Assembly: GCF_047123305.1 (NCBI RefSeq)
Contig: NZ_CP138918.1
Span: 2,046,001-2,110,000, forward strand
Length of the DNA stretch: 64,000 nucleotides
Direction: 5' to 3'
DNA from: Thalassobius sp047123305
Lineage (GTDB): Bacteria > Pseudomonadota > Alphaproteobacteria > Rhodobacterales > Rhodobacteraceae
Shown here: piece after piece, positions 52,304 through 63,464 of the stretch
How the letters are laid out: each line of letters opens with the position of its first letter
How positions within the stretch are numbered: position 1 is the first letter of the stretch
The notes under the pieces: model-generated
Told to the model about the DNA's origin: nothing
The model's input: only the letters and a program-made list of their open reading frames with translations
The model's database searches: none
Position numbers and translations under genes: made by a program

Positions 52304-52305
52304 CC

Positions 52306-53505
52306 TTGGGCTTGCGTAACTTCTTCGATCGGATCGAGCCGCATTTTCTCAAAGGCGGCAAATGGGAACAGTATTTCCCAATTTACGAGATGGTCGAGAG
52401 CTTTATCTACACGCCAAAAACGGTGACCACCGCGGCACCGCATGCGCGTTCCTATGTCGATATGAAGCGGATCATGACCTATGTTGTGATCGCGACGATC
52501 CCCTGTATCCTGATGGCGCTCTACAATACCGGCTACCAGACCAACCTGGCGATTGCCGAGTTTGGCGCATCGGGCTGGCGCGCAGCGATCATCGAGACAC
52601 TGGGCATCGGTTTCAACGCAGCGAACCCGCTGGCGAACATGCTGCATGGGCTGCTCTATTTCCTGCCGATCTATATCGTGACACTAGTTGCAGGTGGCAT
52701 CTTCGAGGTGGTCTTTGCCACCGTGCGCAAACACGAGGTGAACGAAGGTTTCCTTGTGTCTTCCATGCTTTATGCGCTGATCGTTCCGGCAACAACACCG
52801 CTGTGGCAGGTGGCTTTGGGCATTATCTTTGGTGTGGTGATCGGCAAAGAAGTCTTTGGCGGCACCGGCAAGAACTTCCTGAACCCCGCCTTGACCGGTC
52901 GTGCGTTCCTTTACTTTGCCTATCCGGCTGCGATGTCGGGTGACAGCGTCTGGGTGCCTGTGGACGGTTTCACCGGTGCAACGGCACTGGCAGTTTCGGC
53001 CTCTGACGGCTTCCAGGAACTGGCTGCGCGCGGCATGACCTGGTGGGACAGCTTCCTGGGCTTCATCCCCGGTTCGATGGGCGAAACCTCGACCCTGGCG
53101 GCACTCTTGGGCCTTGTCTTCCTGCTGATCACCAAAATCGCCAACTACCGTATGGTGGTGGGCTGTATGGCAGGCATGATCGGTTTCTCGCTGCTGTTGA
53201 ACTGGATCGGCTCCGACACCAACCCGATGTTTGCCATGCCGTGGTATTGGCATCTGGTTGTTGGTGGCTACGCCTTTGGCCTGGTCTTCATGGTTACCGA
53301 GCCGGTGTCCGGTGCGCATACCAACATGGGCCGTTACATCTACGGGGCGCTGATCGGTTTCATGGTTGTGATGATCCGTGTGATCAACCCGGCCTTCCCC
53401 GAAGGTATGATGCTGGCCATCCTCTTCGGTAACGTCTTTGCGCCGCTGATCGACCACTTCGTCGTGCAGGCCAACATCAAACGCAGGGCAAAACGCCATG
53501 TCTGA
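52306..53505 (+). CDS. nqrB: Na+-NQR subunit B, FMN-carrying membrane subunit
   Basis: 399 residues from TTG 52306, 2 bp after the nqrA stop. About ten membrane helices. The FMN-binding Thr lies in GFTGATALA (Thr226), and GKNFLNPALTGRAFLYFAYP and WYWHLVVGGYAFGLVFMVTEP are family landmarks. NqrB holds riboflavin and a covalent FMN and forms the Na+ path. Overlaps nqrC by 8 bases. Confidence 0.96.
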   Translation: MGLRNFFDRIEPHFLKGGKWEQYFPIYEMVESFIYTPKTVTTAAPHARSYVDMKRIMTYVVIATIPCILMALYNTGYQTNLAIAEFGASGWRAAIIETLGIGFNAANPLANMLHGLLYFLPIYIVTLVAGGIFEVVFATVRKHEVNEGFLVSSMLYALIVPATTPLWQVALGIIFGVVIGKEVFGGTGKNFLNPALTGRAFLYFAYPAAMSGDSVWVPVDGFTGATALAVSASDGFQELAARGMTWWDSFLGFIPGSMGETSTLAALLGLVFLLITKIANYRMVVGCMAGMIGFSLLLNWIGSDTNPMFAMPWYWHLVVGGYAFGLVFMVTEPVSGAHTNMGRYIYGALIGFMVVMIRVINPAFPEGMMLAILFGNVFAPLIDHFVVQANIKRRAKRHV

Positions 53506-54316
53506 AAACGAACAGAACCAAAGCGAACCTAAAGGTTTCATTGGCCGGTTCCTGGCGCAGCCGCCGGACACCGTGGGCAAGACGCTCTTTGTGGCGATCA
53601 CCCTGTGCCTCGTTGCCTCGATGATTGTATCGGCCGCCGCTGTTGCGCTGCGTCCGCTGCAGGAAGTCAACGCGCTGAAGGATAAGCAGGTCAACATCCT
53701 GCAGGTCGCAGGCATCTACGATCCGTCTCAGGACGTGCTGGAAGCTTTCGCAGCCTTTGAACCGCGTGTTCTGGAGCTGGAAACCGGCACCTTCACGGAT
53801 CAGTTCGACGTCGCAACCTTTGACGACCGCGCCGCTGCAGACGATCCCGCAACCTCGGTTGCGCTGGATGTGGATCCGGCGGGCATTGGCCGTCAGGCCA
53901 AGTTCGTCACCGTCTACCTGCTGCGTGACGACGCGGGCGCCATCGACAAGGTGATCCTGCCGCTGCATGGCTACGGTCTGTGGTCGACGCTCTATGGCTT
54001 CATCGCACTGGAAGAGAACGGCAACGACATCTTCGGCCTGCAGTTCTACGAACATGCCGAGACCCCGGGTCTGGGTGCAGAGGTCGACAACCCGCGCTGG
54101 AAGGCGCTTTGGGCTGGCAAGAAGCTGTCGGATGAAAACGGCGAGCTGCAGATCAGCGTGACCAAAGCGGCCCCGGCAGCAGGGGCCGACTACCACATCG
54201 ACGCGCTGGCAGGGGCGACCCTGACCACTGTGGGTGTTCATAACCTGGTGAACTTCTGGATGGGCGAAACCGGCTACCAGCTGTTCCTGGAAAATCTCAA
54301 GGCGGGGAACGTGTAA
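53498..54316 (+). CDS. nqrC: Na+-NQR subunit C, periplasmic FMN subunit
   Basis: 272 residues, one N-terminal membrane helix (about 28-52), then a periplasmic FMN-binding domain. The flavinylation motif is AGATLTT with Thr241, the ApbE target; YGLWSTLYGFIALEENG and ETPGLGAEVDNPRW are conserved. Overlaps nqrD by one base. Confidence 0.95.
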   Translation: MSENEQNQSEPKGFIGRFLAQPPDTVGKTLFVAITLCLVASMIVSAAAVALRPLQEVNALKDKQVNILQVAGIYDPSQDVLEAFAAFEPRVLELETGTFTDQFDVATFDDRAAADDPATSVALDVDPAGIGRQAKFVTVYLLRDDAGAIDKVILPLHGYGLWSTLYGFIALEENGNDIFGLQFYEHAETPGLGAEVDNPRWKALWAGKKLSDENGELQISVTKAAPAAGADYHIDALAGATLTTVGVHNLVNFWMGETGYQLFLENLKAGNV

Positions 54317-54969
54317 TGGCGCAGAAACGCAGAGAAATGCTGATCGACCCGCTGGTCGACAACAACCCGATCACGCTGCAGGTGCTGGGCATTTGTTCGG
54401 CGCTGGCGGTGACCTCCTCGTTGCAGGTGGCCTTTGTTATGTCGATCGCGGTGACTTTTGTGACGGCGTTTTCGTCGATGTTCATCTCGATCATCCGCAA
54501 CCAGATCCCCGGCTCGATCCGGATCATCGTGCAGATGGTCATCATCGCTTCGCTGGTGATCCTGGTGGATCAGATGTTGAAGGCCTACGCCTTTGAAATC
54601 TCCAAGACGCTTTCGGTCTTTGTAGGTCTGATCATTACCAACTGTATCGTGATGGGCCGCGCCGAAGCCTTCGCCATGAAGAACCCGCCAGTGGCGAGCT
54701 TTATCGACGGTGTTGGCAACGGTCTGGGCTATGGCCTGATCCTGATGTTGGTTGGTGTGATCCGCGAACTCTTCGGCGCGGGCAGCCTGTTTGGCGTGAC
54801 CATTCTGGAAACCGTGAACAACGGTGGCTGGTATGTCCCCAACGGTATGCTGCTGCTGCCGCCTTCGGCGTTCTTTATCATCGGTCTGATCATCTGGGCC
54901 TTCCGGTCGTGGAAGCCTGAGCAGGTCGAAGAACGTGAATATAAAATCCAGACGGTGGAGGGTCACTGA
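54316..54969 (+). CDS. nqrD: Na+-NQR subunit D
   Basis: 217 residues, six membrane helices. Typical sequence LIDPLVDNNPITLQVLGICSALAVT, GLIITNCIVMGRAEAFAM (with the iron-ligand Cys) and GNGLGYGLILMLVGVIRE. With NqrE it holds the intramembrane iron centre matured by NqrM. Confidence 0.96.
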   Translation: MAQKRREMLIDPLVDNNPITLQVLGICSALAVTSSLQVAFVMSIAVTFVTAFSSMFISIIRNQIPGSIRIIVQMVIIASLVILVDQMLKAYAFEISKTLSVFVGLIITNCIVMGRAEAFAMKNPPVASFIDGVGNGLGYGLILMLVGVIRELFGAGSLFGVTILETVNNGGWYVPNGMLLLPPSAFFIIGLIIWAFRSWKPEQVEEREYKIQTVEGH

Positions 54970-55577
54970 TGGAAGGGCTGCTTTCACTCGCGGTCAAGGC
55001 GATCTTTGTTGAGAACCTTGCCCTCTCCTTCTTCCTCGGCATGTGTACCTTCATCGCCGTATCCAAGAAGATCTCAACCGCACTTGGTCTTGGCATCTCG
55101 GTGATGATCGTTCAGGCGATCACCGTGCCGGCCAACAACTTGATCCTCACCTACCTGCTGGCGCCTGGCGCGCTGGCATGGGCCGGTTTCCCCGACGTGG
55201 ATCTGACCTTCCTGGGTCTGATTTCCTACATCGGTGTGATTGCGGCGCTGGTGCAGATCCTTGAGATGGTGCTCGATAAATACTTCCCGCCGCTCTACAA
55301 CGCGCTGGGTGTCTTTCTGCCGCTGATCACGGTAAACTGTGCGATCCTTGGTGGTTCGCTGTTCATGGTGGAGCGGGGCTACAACTTCACCGAAGCGGCC
55401 ACCTATGGCCTGTCCTCGGGCTTTGGTTGGGCGCTGGCCATCACCGCGATGGCCGGTGTGCGCGAGAAGCTGAAGTATTCCGATATTCCCGATGGTCTTC
55501 AGGGCCTAGGCATCACCTTCATCACCGCAGGTCTGATGGCTTTGGCCTTCATGTCCTTCTCCGGCGTGAAACTGTAA
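54969..55577 (+). CDS. nqrE: Na+-NQR subunit E
   Basis: 202 residues, six membrane helices. Landmarks VENLALSFFLGMCTFIAVSKK (iron-ligand Cys) and PLITVNCAILGGSLFMVER (second Cys). Overlaps nqrD by one base. Confidence 0.96.
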   Translation: MEGLLSLAVKAIFVENLALSFFLGMCTFIAVSKKISTALGLGISVMIVQAITVPANNLILTYLLAPGALAWAGFPDVDLTFLGLISYIGVIAALVQILEMVLDKYFPPLYNALGVFLPLITVNCAILGGSLFMVERGYNFTEAATYGLSSGFGWALAITAMAGVREKLKYSDIPDGLQGLGITFITAGLMALAFMSFSGVKL

Positions 55578-55590
55578 GGGGTTTATGTCA

Positions 55591-56814
55591 ATGGCAACTT
55601 TTGGCCTTGGTATCATTCTGTTTACGCTGATCGTGATCGCCCTTGTGGCAATCATTCTGGCCGCACGTTCGCGGCTGGTGTCCAGCGGCAACGTCAACAT
55701 CACCATCAACGGTGAGAAAACCATTTCCGTCCCTGCGGGCGGCAAGCTGCTGCAGACGCTGGCGGAACAGAAACTGTTCGTGCCGTCGGCCTGTGGCGGC
55801 GGTGGCACCTGTGCCCAGTGTCGGGTGAAAATCCATGCGGGTGGCGGGTCTATCCTGCCGACCGAAGAAAGCCACATCACCAAGCGTGAAGCGGCCTGCG
55901 GCGACCGCCTGTCCTGTCAGGTGGCTGTGAAGCAGGACATGGAAGTGGAAGTCCCCGAAGAGGTCTTCGGCGTGAAGAAGTGGGAATGCACCGTGCGTTC
56001 TAACGATAACGTCGCGACCTTCATCAAGAACCTCGTGCTGGAACTGCCCGAAGGCGAGGACGTGAACTTCCGGGCTGGTGGCTACATTCAGATTGAAGCG
56101 CCCGCGCACAAGCTGAAATACACCGACTTCGACATTCAGGAAGAATACCGCGAGGACTGGGACAAGTTTAACCTGTGGCAGTATGACTCCACGGTTTCCG
56201 AACCCATTGAACGCGCCTATTCGATGGCCAACTACCCGGACGAAAAGGGCCTTATCATGCTCAACGTCCGTGTGGCCTCGCCGCCTCCGGGCTCCGAGGG
56301 CATCCCTGCAGGTCAGATGTCTTCGTTCATCTTCAATCTGAAGCCGGGTGATAAGGTGACCATTTCCGGTCCGTTTGGCGAGTTCTTCGCGCGCGAGACC
56401 GATAAGGAGATGGTTTTTGTTGGCGGTGGTGCAGGTATGGCCCCGATGCGGAGCCACATCTTTGACCAGCTGAAACGTCTTGAGAACCGCGACCGCAAGA
56501 TCACTTTCTGGTACGGCGCCCGTTCCAAGAAAGAGATGTTCTTTGTTGAGGACTTCGACCAGCTGGCGGCAGAGTTCCCGAACTTCACCTGGCATGTGGC
56601 GCTGTCCGATGCCCTGCCCGAAGACGATTGGGGCGGCTACACCGGCTTCATCCACAACGTGCTGCATGATGAATATCTGAAGGATCACCCGAACCCTGAA
56701 GATTGCGAATACTACATGTGTGGCCCGCCCATCATGAACCAGTCGGTGATCAACATGCTGGTGGAAATGGGTGTTGATCGCGAAGATATCATGCTGGATG
56801 ACTTTGGCGGCTAA
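55591..56814 (+). CDS. nqrF: Na+-NQR subunit F, NADH-oxidising
   Basis: 407 residues from ATG 55591, AAGGGG 9 nt upstream (ATG 55585 also possible). One N-terminal helix, a 2Fe-2S domain with Cys68, Cys74, Cys77 and Cys109 (SACGGGGTCAQC, GDRLSC), then FAD (RAYSMANYPDE) and NADH domains (VGGGAGMAPMRSHIFD, YYMCGPPIMNQ). Electron entry point of the pump. Confidence 0.97.
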   Translation: MATFGLGIILFTLIVIALVAIILAARSRLVSSGNVNITINGEKTISVPAGGKLLQTLAEQKLFVPSACGGGGTCAQCRVKIHAGGGSILPTEESHITKREAACGDRLSCQVAVKQDMEVEVPEEVFGVKKWECTVRSNDNVATFIKNLVLELPEGEDVNFRAGGYIQIEAPAHKLKYTDFDIQEEYREDWDKFNLWQYDSTVSEPIERAYSMANYPDEKGLIMLNVRVASPPPGSEGIPAGQMSSFIFNLKPGDKVTISGPFGEFFARETDKEMVFVGGGAGMAPMRSHIFDQLKRLENRDRKITFWYGARSKKEMFFVEDFDQLAAEFPNFTWHVALSDALPEDDWGGYTGFIHNVLHDEYLKDHPNPEDCEYYMCGPPIMNQSVINMLVEMGVDREDIMLDDFGG

Positions 56815-56834
56815 ACAATCGCTGAGAGATATAG

Positions 56835-56870
56835 AAAGGGCGGGAAGTGTGAACTTCCCGCCCTTTTTCT
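56835..56870 (+). terminator. Strong rho-independent terminator after nqr operon
   Basis: AAAGGGCGGGAAGT and ACTTCCCGCCCTTT form a perfect 14-bp stem with a GTGA loop, followed by TTTCTG. It lies between convergent nqrF and fcl and could serve both. Confidence 0.95.
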
Positions 56871-56902
56871 GTTTGGATTGATGACCGCAAGAACGACTGC
56901 AG

Positions 56903-57874
56903 TTAGGTCCTGAGCGCCTCAGCATTTGCAAGGAACCACTGATAGGTTTCCGCCACTCCGTCTTCCAGCCCGATCCGCGCACGCCAGCCCATCTGGTCCA
57001 GTCGCGACACATCCATCAGCTTGCGCGCTGTGCCGTCTGGTTTGCTAGGATCGGTGGCGATCCGGCCCGCAAAGCCCACCACATCGGCCACCAGCTGCGC
57101 CAGTTCCAGGATCGAGACATCGCTGCCGCAGCCCACGTTGATATGAGACAGCATCGGGTCGGTGTTGGCATCATAGTTGGCCTTATCCAGCCCCAGCACA
57201 AACAGCGAAGCCGCGGCCATATCATCCACATGCAGAAACTCGCGTCGGGGTGTGCCGCTGCCCCAGATCGTGACCTCCTCCAGCCCTTGCTGCGCCGCCT
57301 CATGAAAGCGCCGCATCAGGGCCGGCAGCACGTGGCTGTTTTCGGGATGGAAGTTGTCCCCCGGGCCGTAAAGGTTGGTCGGCATCACCGACCGGTAGTC
57401 CACACCATGCTGACGGTTGTAGCTTTCACAAAGCTTGATCCCAGCAATCTTGGCAATGGCATAGGGTTCGTTTGTCGGCTCCAATGTGCCGGTCAGCAGG
57501 GCGTTTTCCTGCATCGGCTGAGGCGCCGCCTTGGGGTAGATACAGGAGGAGCCAAGCTGCAACAGCTTGCGCACCCCTGCTGCAAAGGCCTGATGGATCA
57601 CATTGCATTCGATCATCAGGTTCTTGTAGATGAAATCAGCGGGGTAGGTGTTGTTGGCGTGGATCCCGCCCACCTTGGCAGCGGCCAGAATGACCTGATC
57701 GGGCCGTTCCGCCTGCATGAAGTCGCGCACCGCTTGCTGATCGGTCAGATCCAGTTCAGACGAGCTGCGGGTGAGCAGCGTCAACGCTTCCCCCGTTGCC
57801 CGCCGCGCCTCGAGTTGGCGCAAGATCGCGCCACCAACCATGCCGCGATGGCCCGCCACAAAGACCTTGCTCAT
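56903..57874 (-). CDS. fcl: GDP-L-fucose synthase
   Basis: 323 residues from ATG 57874 (GGAAGG 8 nt upstream); the start at 57892 would overlap gmd. NADP motif VAGHRGMVGGAI, HANNTYPADFIYKN, LGSSCIYPK and catalytic YxxxK in EPYAIAKIAGIK. It epimerises and reduces GDP-4-keto-6-deoxymannose to GDP-fucose, following gmd, for polysaccharide or LPS fucosylation. Confidence 0.95.
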   Translation of the reverse strand: MSKVFVAGHRGMVGGAILRQLEARRATGEALTLLTRSSSELDLTDQQAVRDFMQAERPDQVILAAAKVGGIHANNTYPADFIYKNLMIECNVIHQAFAAGVRKLLQLGSSCIYPKAAPQPMQENALLTGTLEPTNEPYAIAKIAGIKLCESYNRQHGVDYRSVMPTNLYGPGDNFHPENSHVLPALMRRFHEAAQQGLEEVTIWGSGTPRREFLHVDDMAAASLFVLGLDKANYDANTDPMLSHINVGCGSDVSILELAQLVADVVGFAGRIATDPSKPDGTARKLMDVSRLDQMGWRARIGLEDGVAETYQWFLANAEALRT

Positions 57875-57878
57875 GGTT

Positions 57879-59000
57879 TCAGCCTTCCACACTAACGGCC
57901 ACTTCCATGCCGTGCGATTTTAGCAGGGCGTGGCGTTTGGCCTCTTTCAGGTCTTCACGTACCATTTCGGCGCACATGTCCTGCACAGTGATTTCCGGCA
58001 CCCAACCAAGTTTTTCTTTCGCTTTGGTCGGATCGCCCAACAAAGTTTCCACCTCTGCAGGGCGGAAGTAACGCGGGTCTATCCGCATGATCACGTCGCC
58101 AACCTTCAGCGCCGGTGCCTCGCTGCCGGCTATGGCTGCTACAGTGGCGATCTCATTGACACCTTCACCGGAGAACTTCAGCGTGATCCCCAGTTCGGCT
58201 GCCGACCAGGTGATGAACTCTCTGACGGAATATTGCACACCGGTTGCGATCACATAGTCCTCCGCCATGTTTTGTTGCAGCATCATCCACTGCATCCGCA
58301 CGTAGTCTTTGGCATGGCCCCAATCCCGCAGCGCGTCGATGTTGCCCATGTAAAGGCAGGGTTCGAGCCCCTGGGCTATGTTGGCCAGACCACGGGTGAT
58401 CTTGCGTGTCACAAAAGTCTCACCACGGCGCGGGCTTTCGTGGTTGAACAGGATGCCGTTGCAGGCGTGCATGCCGTAGGCTTCGCGGTAGTTCACAGTG
58501 ATCCAATAGGCGTACATTTTGGCGACGGCATAGGGCGAACGGGGATAGAATGGCGTGGTTTCGCGCTGAGGGGTTTCCTGTACCAGACCATATAGTTCCG
58601 AGGTTGAAGCCTGATAGAACCTTGTTTTGCCCTCGAGCCCCAGAAAACGGATTGCCTCCAGCAGACGCAGGGTGCCAATGGCATCAACATCGGCCGTATA
58701 CTCGGGGCTTTCGAAGGACACCGCCACATGGCTTTGCGCCCCGAGGTTATAAACCTCATCGGGTTCCACCTCGCGCAGGATACGGGTCAAGTTTGATGTG
58801 TCGGTGAGGTCGCCATAATGCAGCTTGAAGTTGGCGTTGTCGACATGGGGATCCTGATAAATATGGTCCACACGCTGAGTGTTGAACGACGAGGCGCGGC
58901 GTTTGATCCCGTGCACCTCATACCCTTTTTCAAGAAGAAACTCGGCCAGATAGGATCCGTCCTGACCGGTTACGCCTGTGATTAATGCACGTTTGTTCAT
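57879..59000 (-). CDS. gmd: GDP-mannose 4,6-dehydratase
   Basis: 373 residues. TGVTGQDGSYLAEFLLEKGYEV cofactor motif, HGIKRRASSFNTQRVDHIY, ASTSELYGLVQETPQ and YxxxK in SPYAVAKMYAYW. Dehydrates GDP-mannose. Four bases upstream of fcl, so a two-gene GDP-fucose operon; no glycosyltransferase is nearby. Confidence 0.96.
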   Translation of the reverse strand: MNKRALITGVTGQDGSYLAEFLLEKGYEVHGIKRRASSFNTQRVDHIYQDPHVDNANFKLHYGDLTDTSNLTRILREVEPDEVYNLGAQSHVAVSFESPEYTADVDAIGTLRLLEAIRFLGLEGKTRFYQASTSELYGLVQETPQRETTPFYPRSPYAVAKMYAYWITVNYREAYGMHACNGILFNHESPRRGETFVTRKITRGLANIAQGLEPCLYMGNIDALRDWGHAKDYVRMQWMMLQQNMAEDYVIATGVQYSVREFITWSAAELGITLKFSGEGVNEIATVAAIAGSEAPALKVGDVIMRIDPRYFRPAEVETLLGDPTKAKEKLGWVPEITVQDMCAEMVREDLKEAKRHALLKSHGMEVAVSVEG

Positions 59001-59277
59001 ATCTGTCTCACTAAACTTAAAGTACTATTGGCTTAACATTCTCAGATGCTGTGTTGCCGCTGCTTAGAACAGCGATGTGAAACCGGCCGAATATGCGGCG
59101 TTTCTCCCCAACTCAGCTGATCTTTTCCTACAGAAGCGCGCACACAAATCAAAGCGGCTTTTCTCGTTAAACTGAAGAGTGGTGCATTGATGATGAATGG
59201 GCCTGTTTGTTGCGCAAAGTGCTCATTCGCCGAACACGACAGTGCCGTTCTTTGACGACCAGCAGCTTGGCAGCGGC

Positions 59278-60129
59278 CTAACTGTTCGGTGGCGGCGGCG
59301 CTTCCTCTACGTCAGCTTTGCCTTGTCGAAATGGTTGGGTCAGCAGCCTGTCCAGCCAGAGATCCCGACGTGTCCGGAACCGGTCCGTGCCGATTTGCAT
59401 GCCTTGATGTCCCAGCCCCGGCGCGTCGATGTAGGTGCCCAGCAGCCGGTCCCACCAAGGCAGATTGAAGCCAAAGTTTGAATTGGCCTCCCGCGGGTTG
59501 GTGGAATGATGCACACGGTGCATGTCCGGCGTGACCACGATGAGGCGCAACACGCGGTCAACCCCGACCGGCAGCCGGATGTTGCCGTGGTTGAACAAAG
59601 CGGTGCCATTGAGCAGGATTTCAAACAGCAAAACAGCCACAGCAGGTGGCCCGACCAAAGCGACTATTGCCAGCTTGATCGCCATCGACAGCAAGATTTC
59701 GAGCGGGTGAAACCGCAGTCCGGTGGTGGCGTCAAACTCTAGATCTGCGTGGTGCATCCGGTGCAGCCGCCAAAGCAGCGGCACGGCATGAAACATCACA
59801 TGCTGCAGATATATCGCAAGATCTAGGATCAGGAGCGAGGCGACAATCGCCAGCCAGTTCGGCACAGCAAGGATATTGAACAGCCCCCAGCTGTTCTGTT
59901 CGGCCCACTCCGCCAGCCCCACCGCAAGAACGGGGAAACTTAGCCGCAGGATGACTGTGTCCAGCACCACAAGCGCGATGTTATTGGACCACCGTAGTAC
60001 TTTCGGGATCTCTTGCCGTCGTTTTGGCGCTGCCAGTTCCCAAAGCACCATCGCCGCCAAAATGCCAAGGAACGCGGTAAGCCGCAACTGTGGTTCATAC
60101 GCAAGCAGGGTGGCGGGCAGGTCGGACAT
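59278..60129 (-). CDS. Sterol desaturase / fatty-acid hydroxylase family membrane protein
   Basis: 283 residues, about four to five membrane helices. Di-iron His motifs: HVMFH (110-114), HRMHH (123-127) and HRVHH (204-208), with NHGNI at 180. The family hydroxylates or desaturates lipids, sterols or carotenoids; bacterial members often act on membrane lipids such as ornithine lipids. Neighbours give no pathway hint. The gap 59001-59277 before it holds nothing I can identify. Confidence 0.9.
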   Translation of the reverse strand: MSDLPATLLAYEPQLRLTAFLGILAAMVLWELAAPKRRQEIPKVLRWSNNIALVVLDTVILRLSFPVLAVGLAEWAEQNSWGLFNILAVPNWLAIVASLLILDLAIYLQHVMFHAVPLLWRLHRMHHADLEFDATTGLRFHPLEILLSMAIKLAIVALVGPPAVAVLLFEILLNGTALFNHGNIRLPVGVDRVLRLIVVTPDMHRVHHSTNPREANSNFGFNLPWWDRLLGTYIDAPGLGHQGMQIGTDRFRTRRDLWLDRLLTQPFRQGKADVEEAPPPPNS

Positions 60130-60356
60130 GGGGTGACAACAGCTCCTTCAGGCATGCGCAGATGCCTCCACACAAATGGTTTTTTGAATGTATTTGGGAG
60201 CGCCGGGCCGTCCTGTCAACCGGCCGCTGTCGGGGTGTCTTTATGTGTGGCGGGACCGGGGTTGGCGGCTTTGTCGCAGCGGTGCGGATCGCGTGGCTCA
60301 ACAAAGACCTACAACGTATTCGATTTGCGTCGTTTCTTTGATCAACCGCGCCGGAG

Positions 60357-62498
<2,142 letters not shown>

Positions 62499-62631
62499 CC
62501 CCTTCACATCAGGATCGCGTTCAGTGTTGTGTTAACAATGTTGGATGCGCCAAAGTTTTTGTTGCATTAATTGCGATTTGCCACAGACTTCTGGGGAGAT
62601 TCTGTCTTTTCACACAGGTTTGGGGGGTGTT

Positions 62632-63435
62632 GTGCCGCAGGGGGACACAACCACAAAAGAACAGCCGCAACGTTTGCGTAAATCTGCCCGGCAGGAACAG
62701 ATCCTGTCCGAGTTGAAGCTCAGGCCACATGTACGCATTGGCGAGATGGCACGCCGCTTTGGAGTGTCTTCGGAAACCATCCGGCGCGATATGGATGAGC
62801 TGGGGCGGGACGGTCGGCTGTCGCGGGAACATGGCGGCGCCTCGTCCTCGAGTTTTGCCAATTTACCGGGCTACGGCGAACGCAGCCGCGAACGCACTGC
62901 CGAACGCGAAGCCATTGGGCGCGCGGCGGCAAGCCTGGTGCAGGACGGTCAGCGCCTCATGATTGATAGCGGTGCTACGACATTTCAGATGGCCCGCGCC
63001 CTGACCGTGTCTGGCACGCGCTGCACCGTGGTGACCAATTCGCTGGAGATTGCACTGACCCTCAGCACCAGCAAGGTGATTGAGGTGTTCCAATGTCCGG
63101 GCCAGCTGTTGCCCTCTGAGGCTGCGACCACTGGGATTGATACTGTTGATTATTTGAAAGGCTTTCGGGTGGACGCCTGTTTCATTGGCGCCTCTGCACT
63201 GAACGTGCAGGGCATTCAGGAAACCGTCCCCGGATTTGCCGATGTTAAAAAAGCGATGATCGCAAGCGCCACACAGGCGCATCTGCTGATCGACTCGCAG
63301 AAATTCGACCTCCCTGGATTCCGTCATGCCGGCGATCTGGTGAGTCTCGATACCGTTGTGGTGGACCGGCGCCCTGAGGAAGCGCTGGCGGAGGAGTTGG
63401 AGGCCGCAGAAGTCTCAGTCCTTGTCGCCACGTGA
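62632..63435 (+). CDS. DeoR-family transcriptional regulator
   Basis: 267 residues from GTG 62632 (GGGGGG just upstream); the frame extends to 62545 but this part is poor. HTH RQEQILSELKLRPHVRIGEM, RFGVSSETIRRDMDELGRDG, then the sugar-phosphate-isomerase-like domain (MIDSGATTFQMARAL, TNSLEIALTL, FIGASALN, LLIDSQKFDLPG). Close to phnD downstream (29 bp), so it probably controls phosphonate or phosphite uptake. Confidence 0.9.
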   Translation: MPQGDTTTKEQPQRLRKSARQEQILSELKLRPHVRIGEMARRFGVSSETIRRDMDELGRDGRLSREHGGASSSSFANLPGYGERSRERTAEREAIGRAAASLVQDGQRLMIDSGATTFQMARALTVSGTRCTVVTNSLEIALTLSTSKVIEVFQCPGQLLPSEAATTGIDTVDYLKGFRVDACFIGASALNVQGIQETVPGFADVKKAMIASATQAHLLIDSQKFDLPGFRHAGDLVSLDTVVVDRRPEEALAEELEAAEVSVLVAT

Positions 63436-63464
63436 TCATTTCAAACTTCTTGGGAGGAAGAATT

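Noticed and set aside
50960..56814. Rnf complex instead of Nqr
   Set aside because: Gene order ABCDEF with an NqrA-type first subunit, NqrF with fused ferredoxin-FAD-NADH domains, and adjacent nqrM and apbE all specify Na+-NQR.
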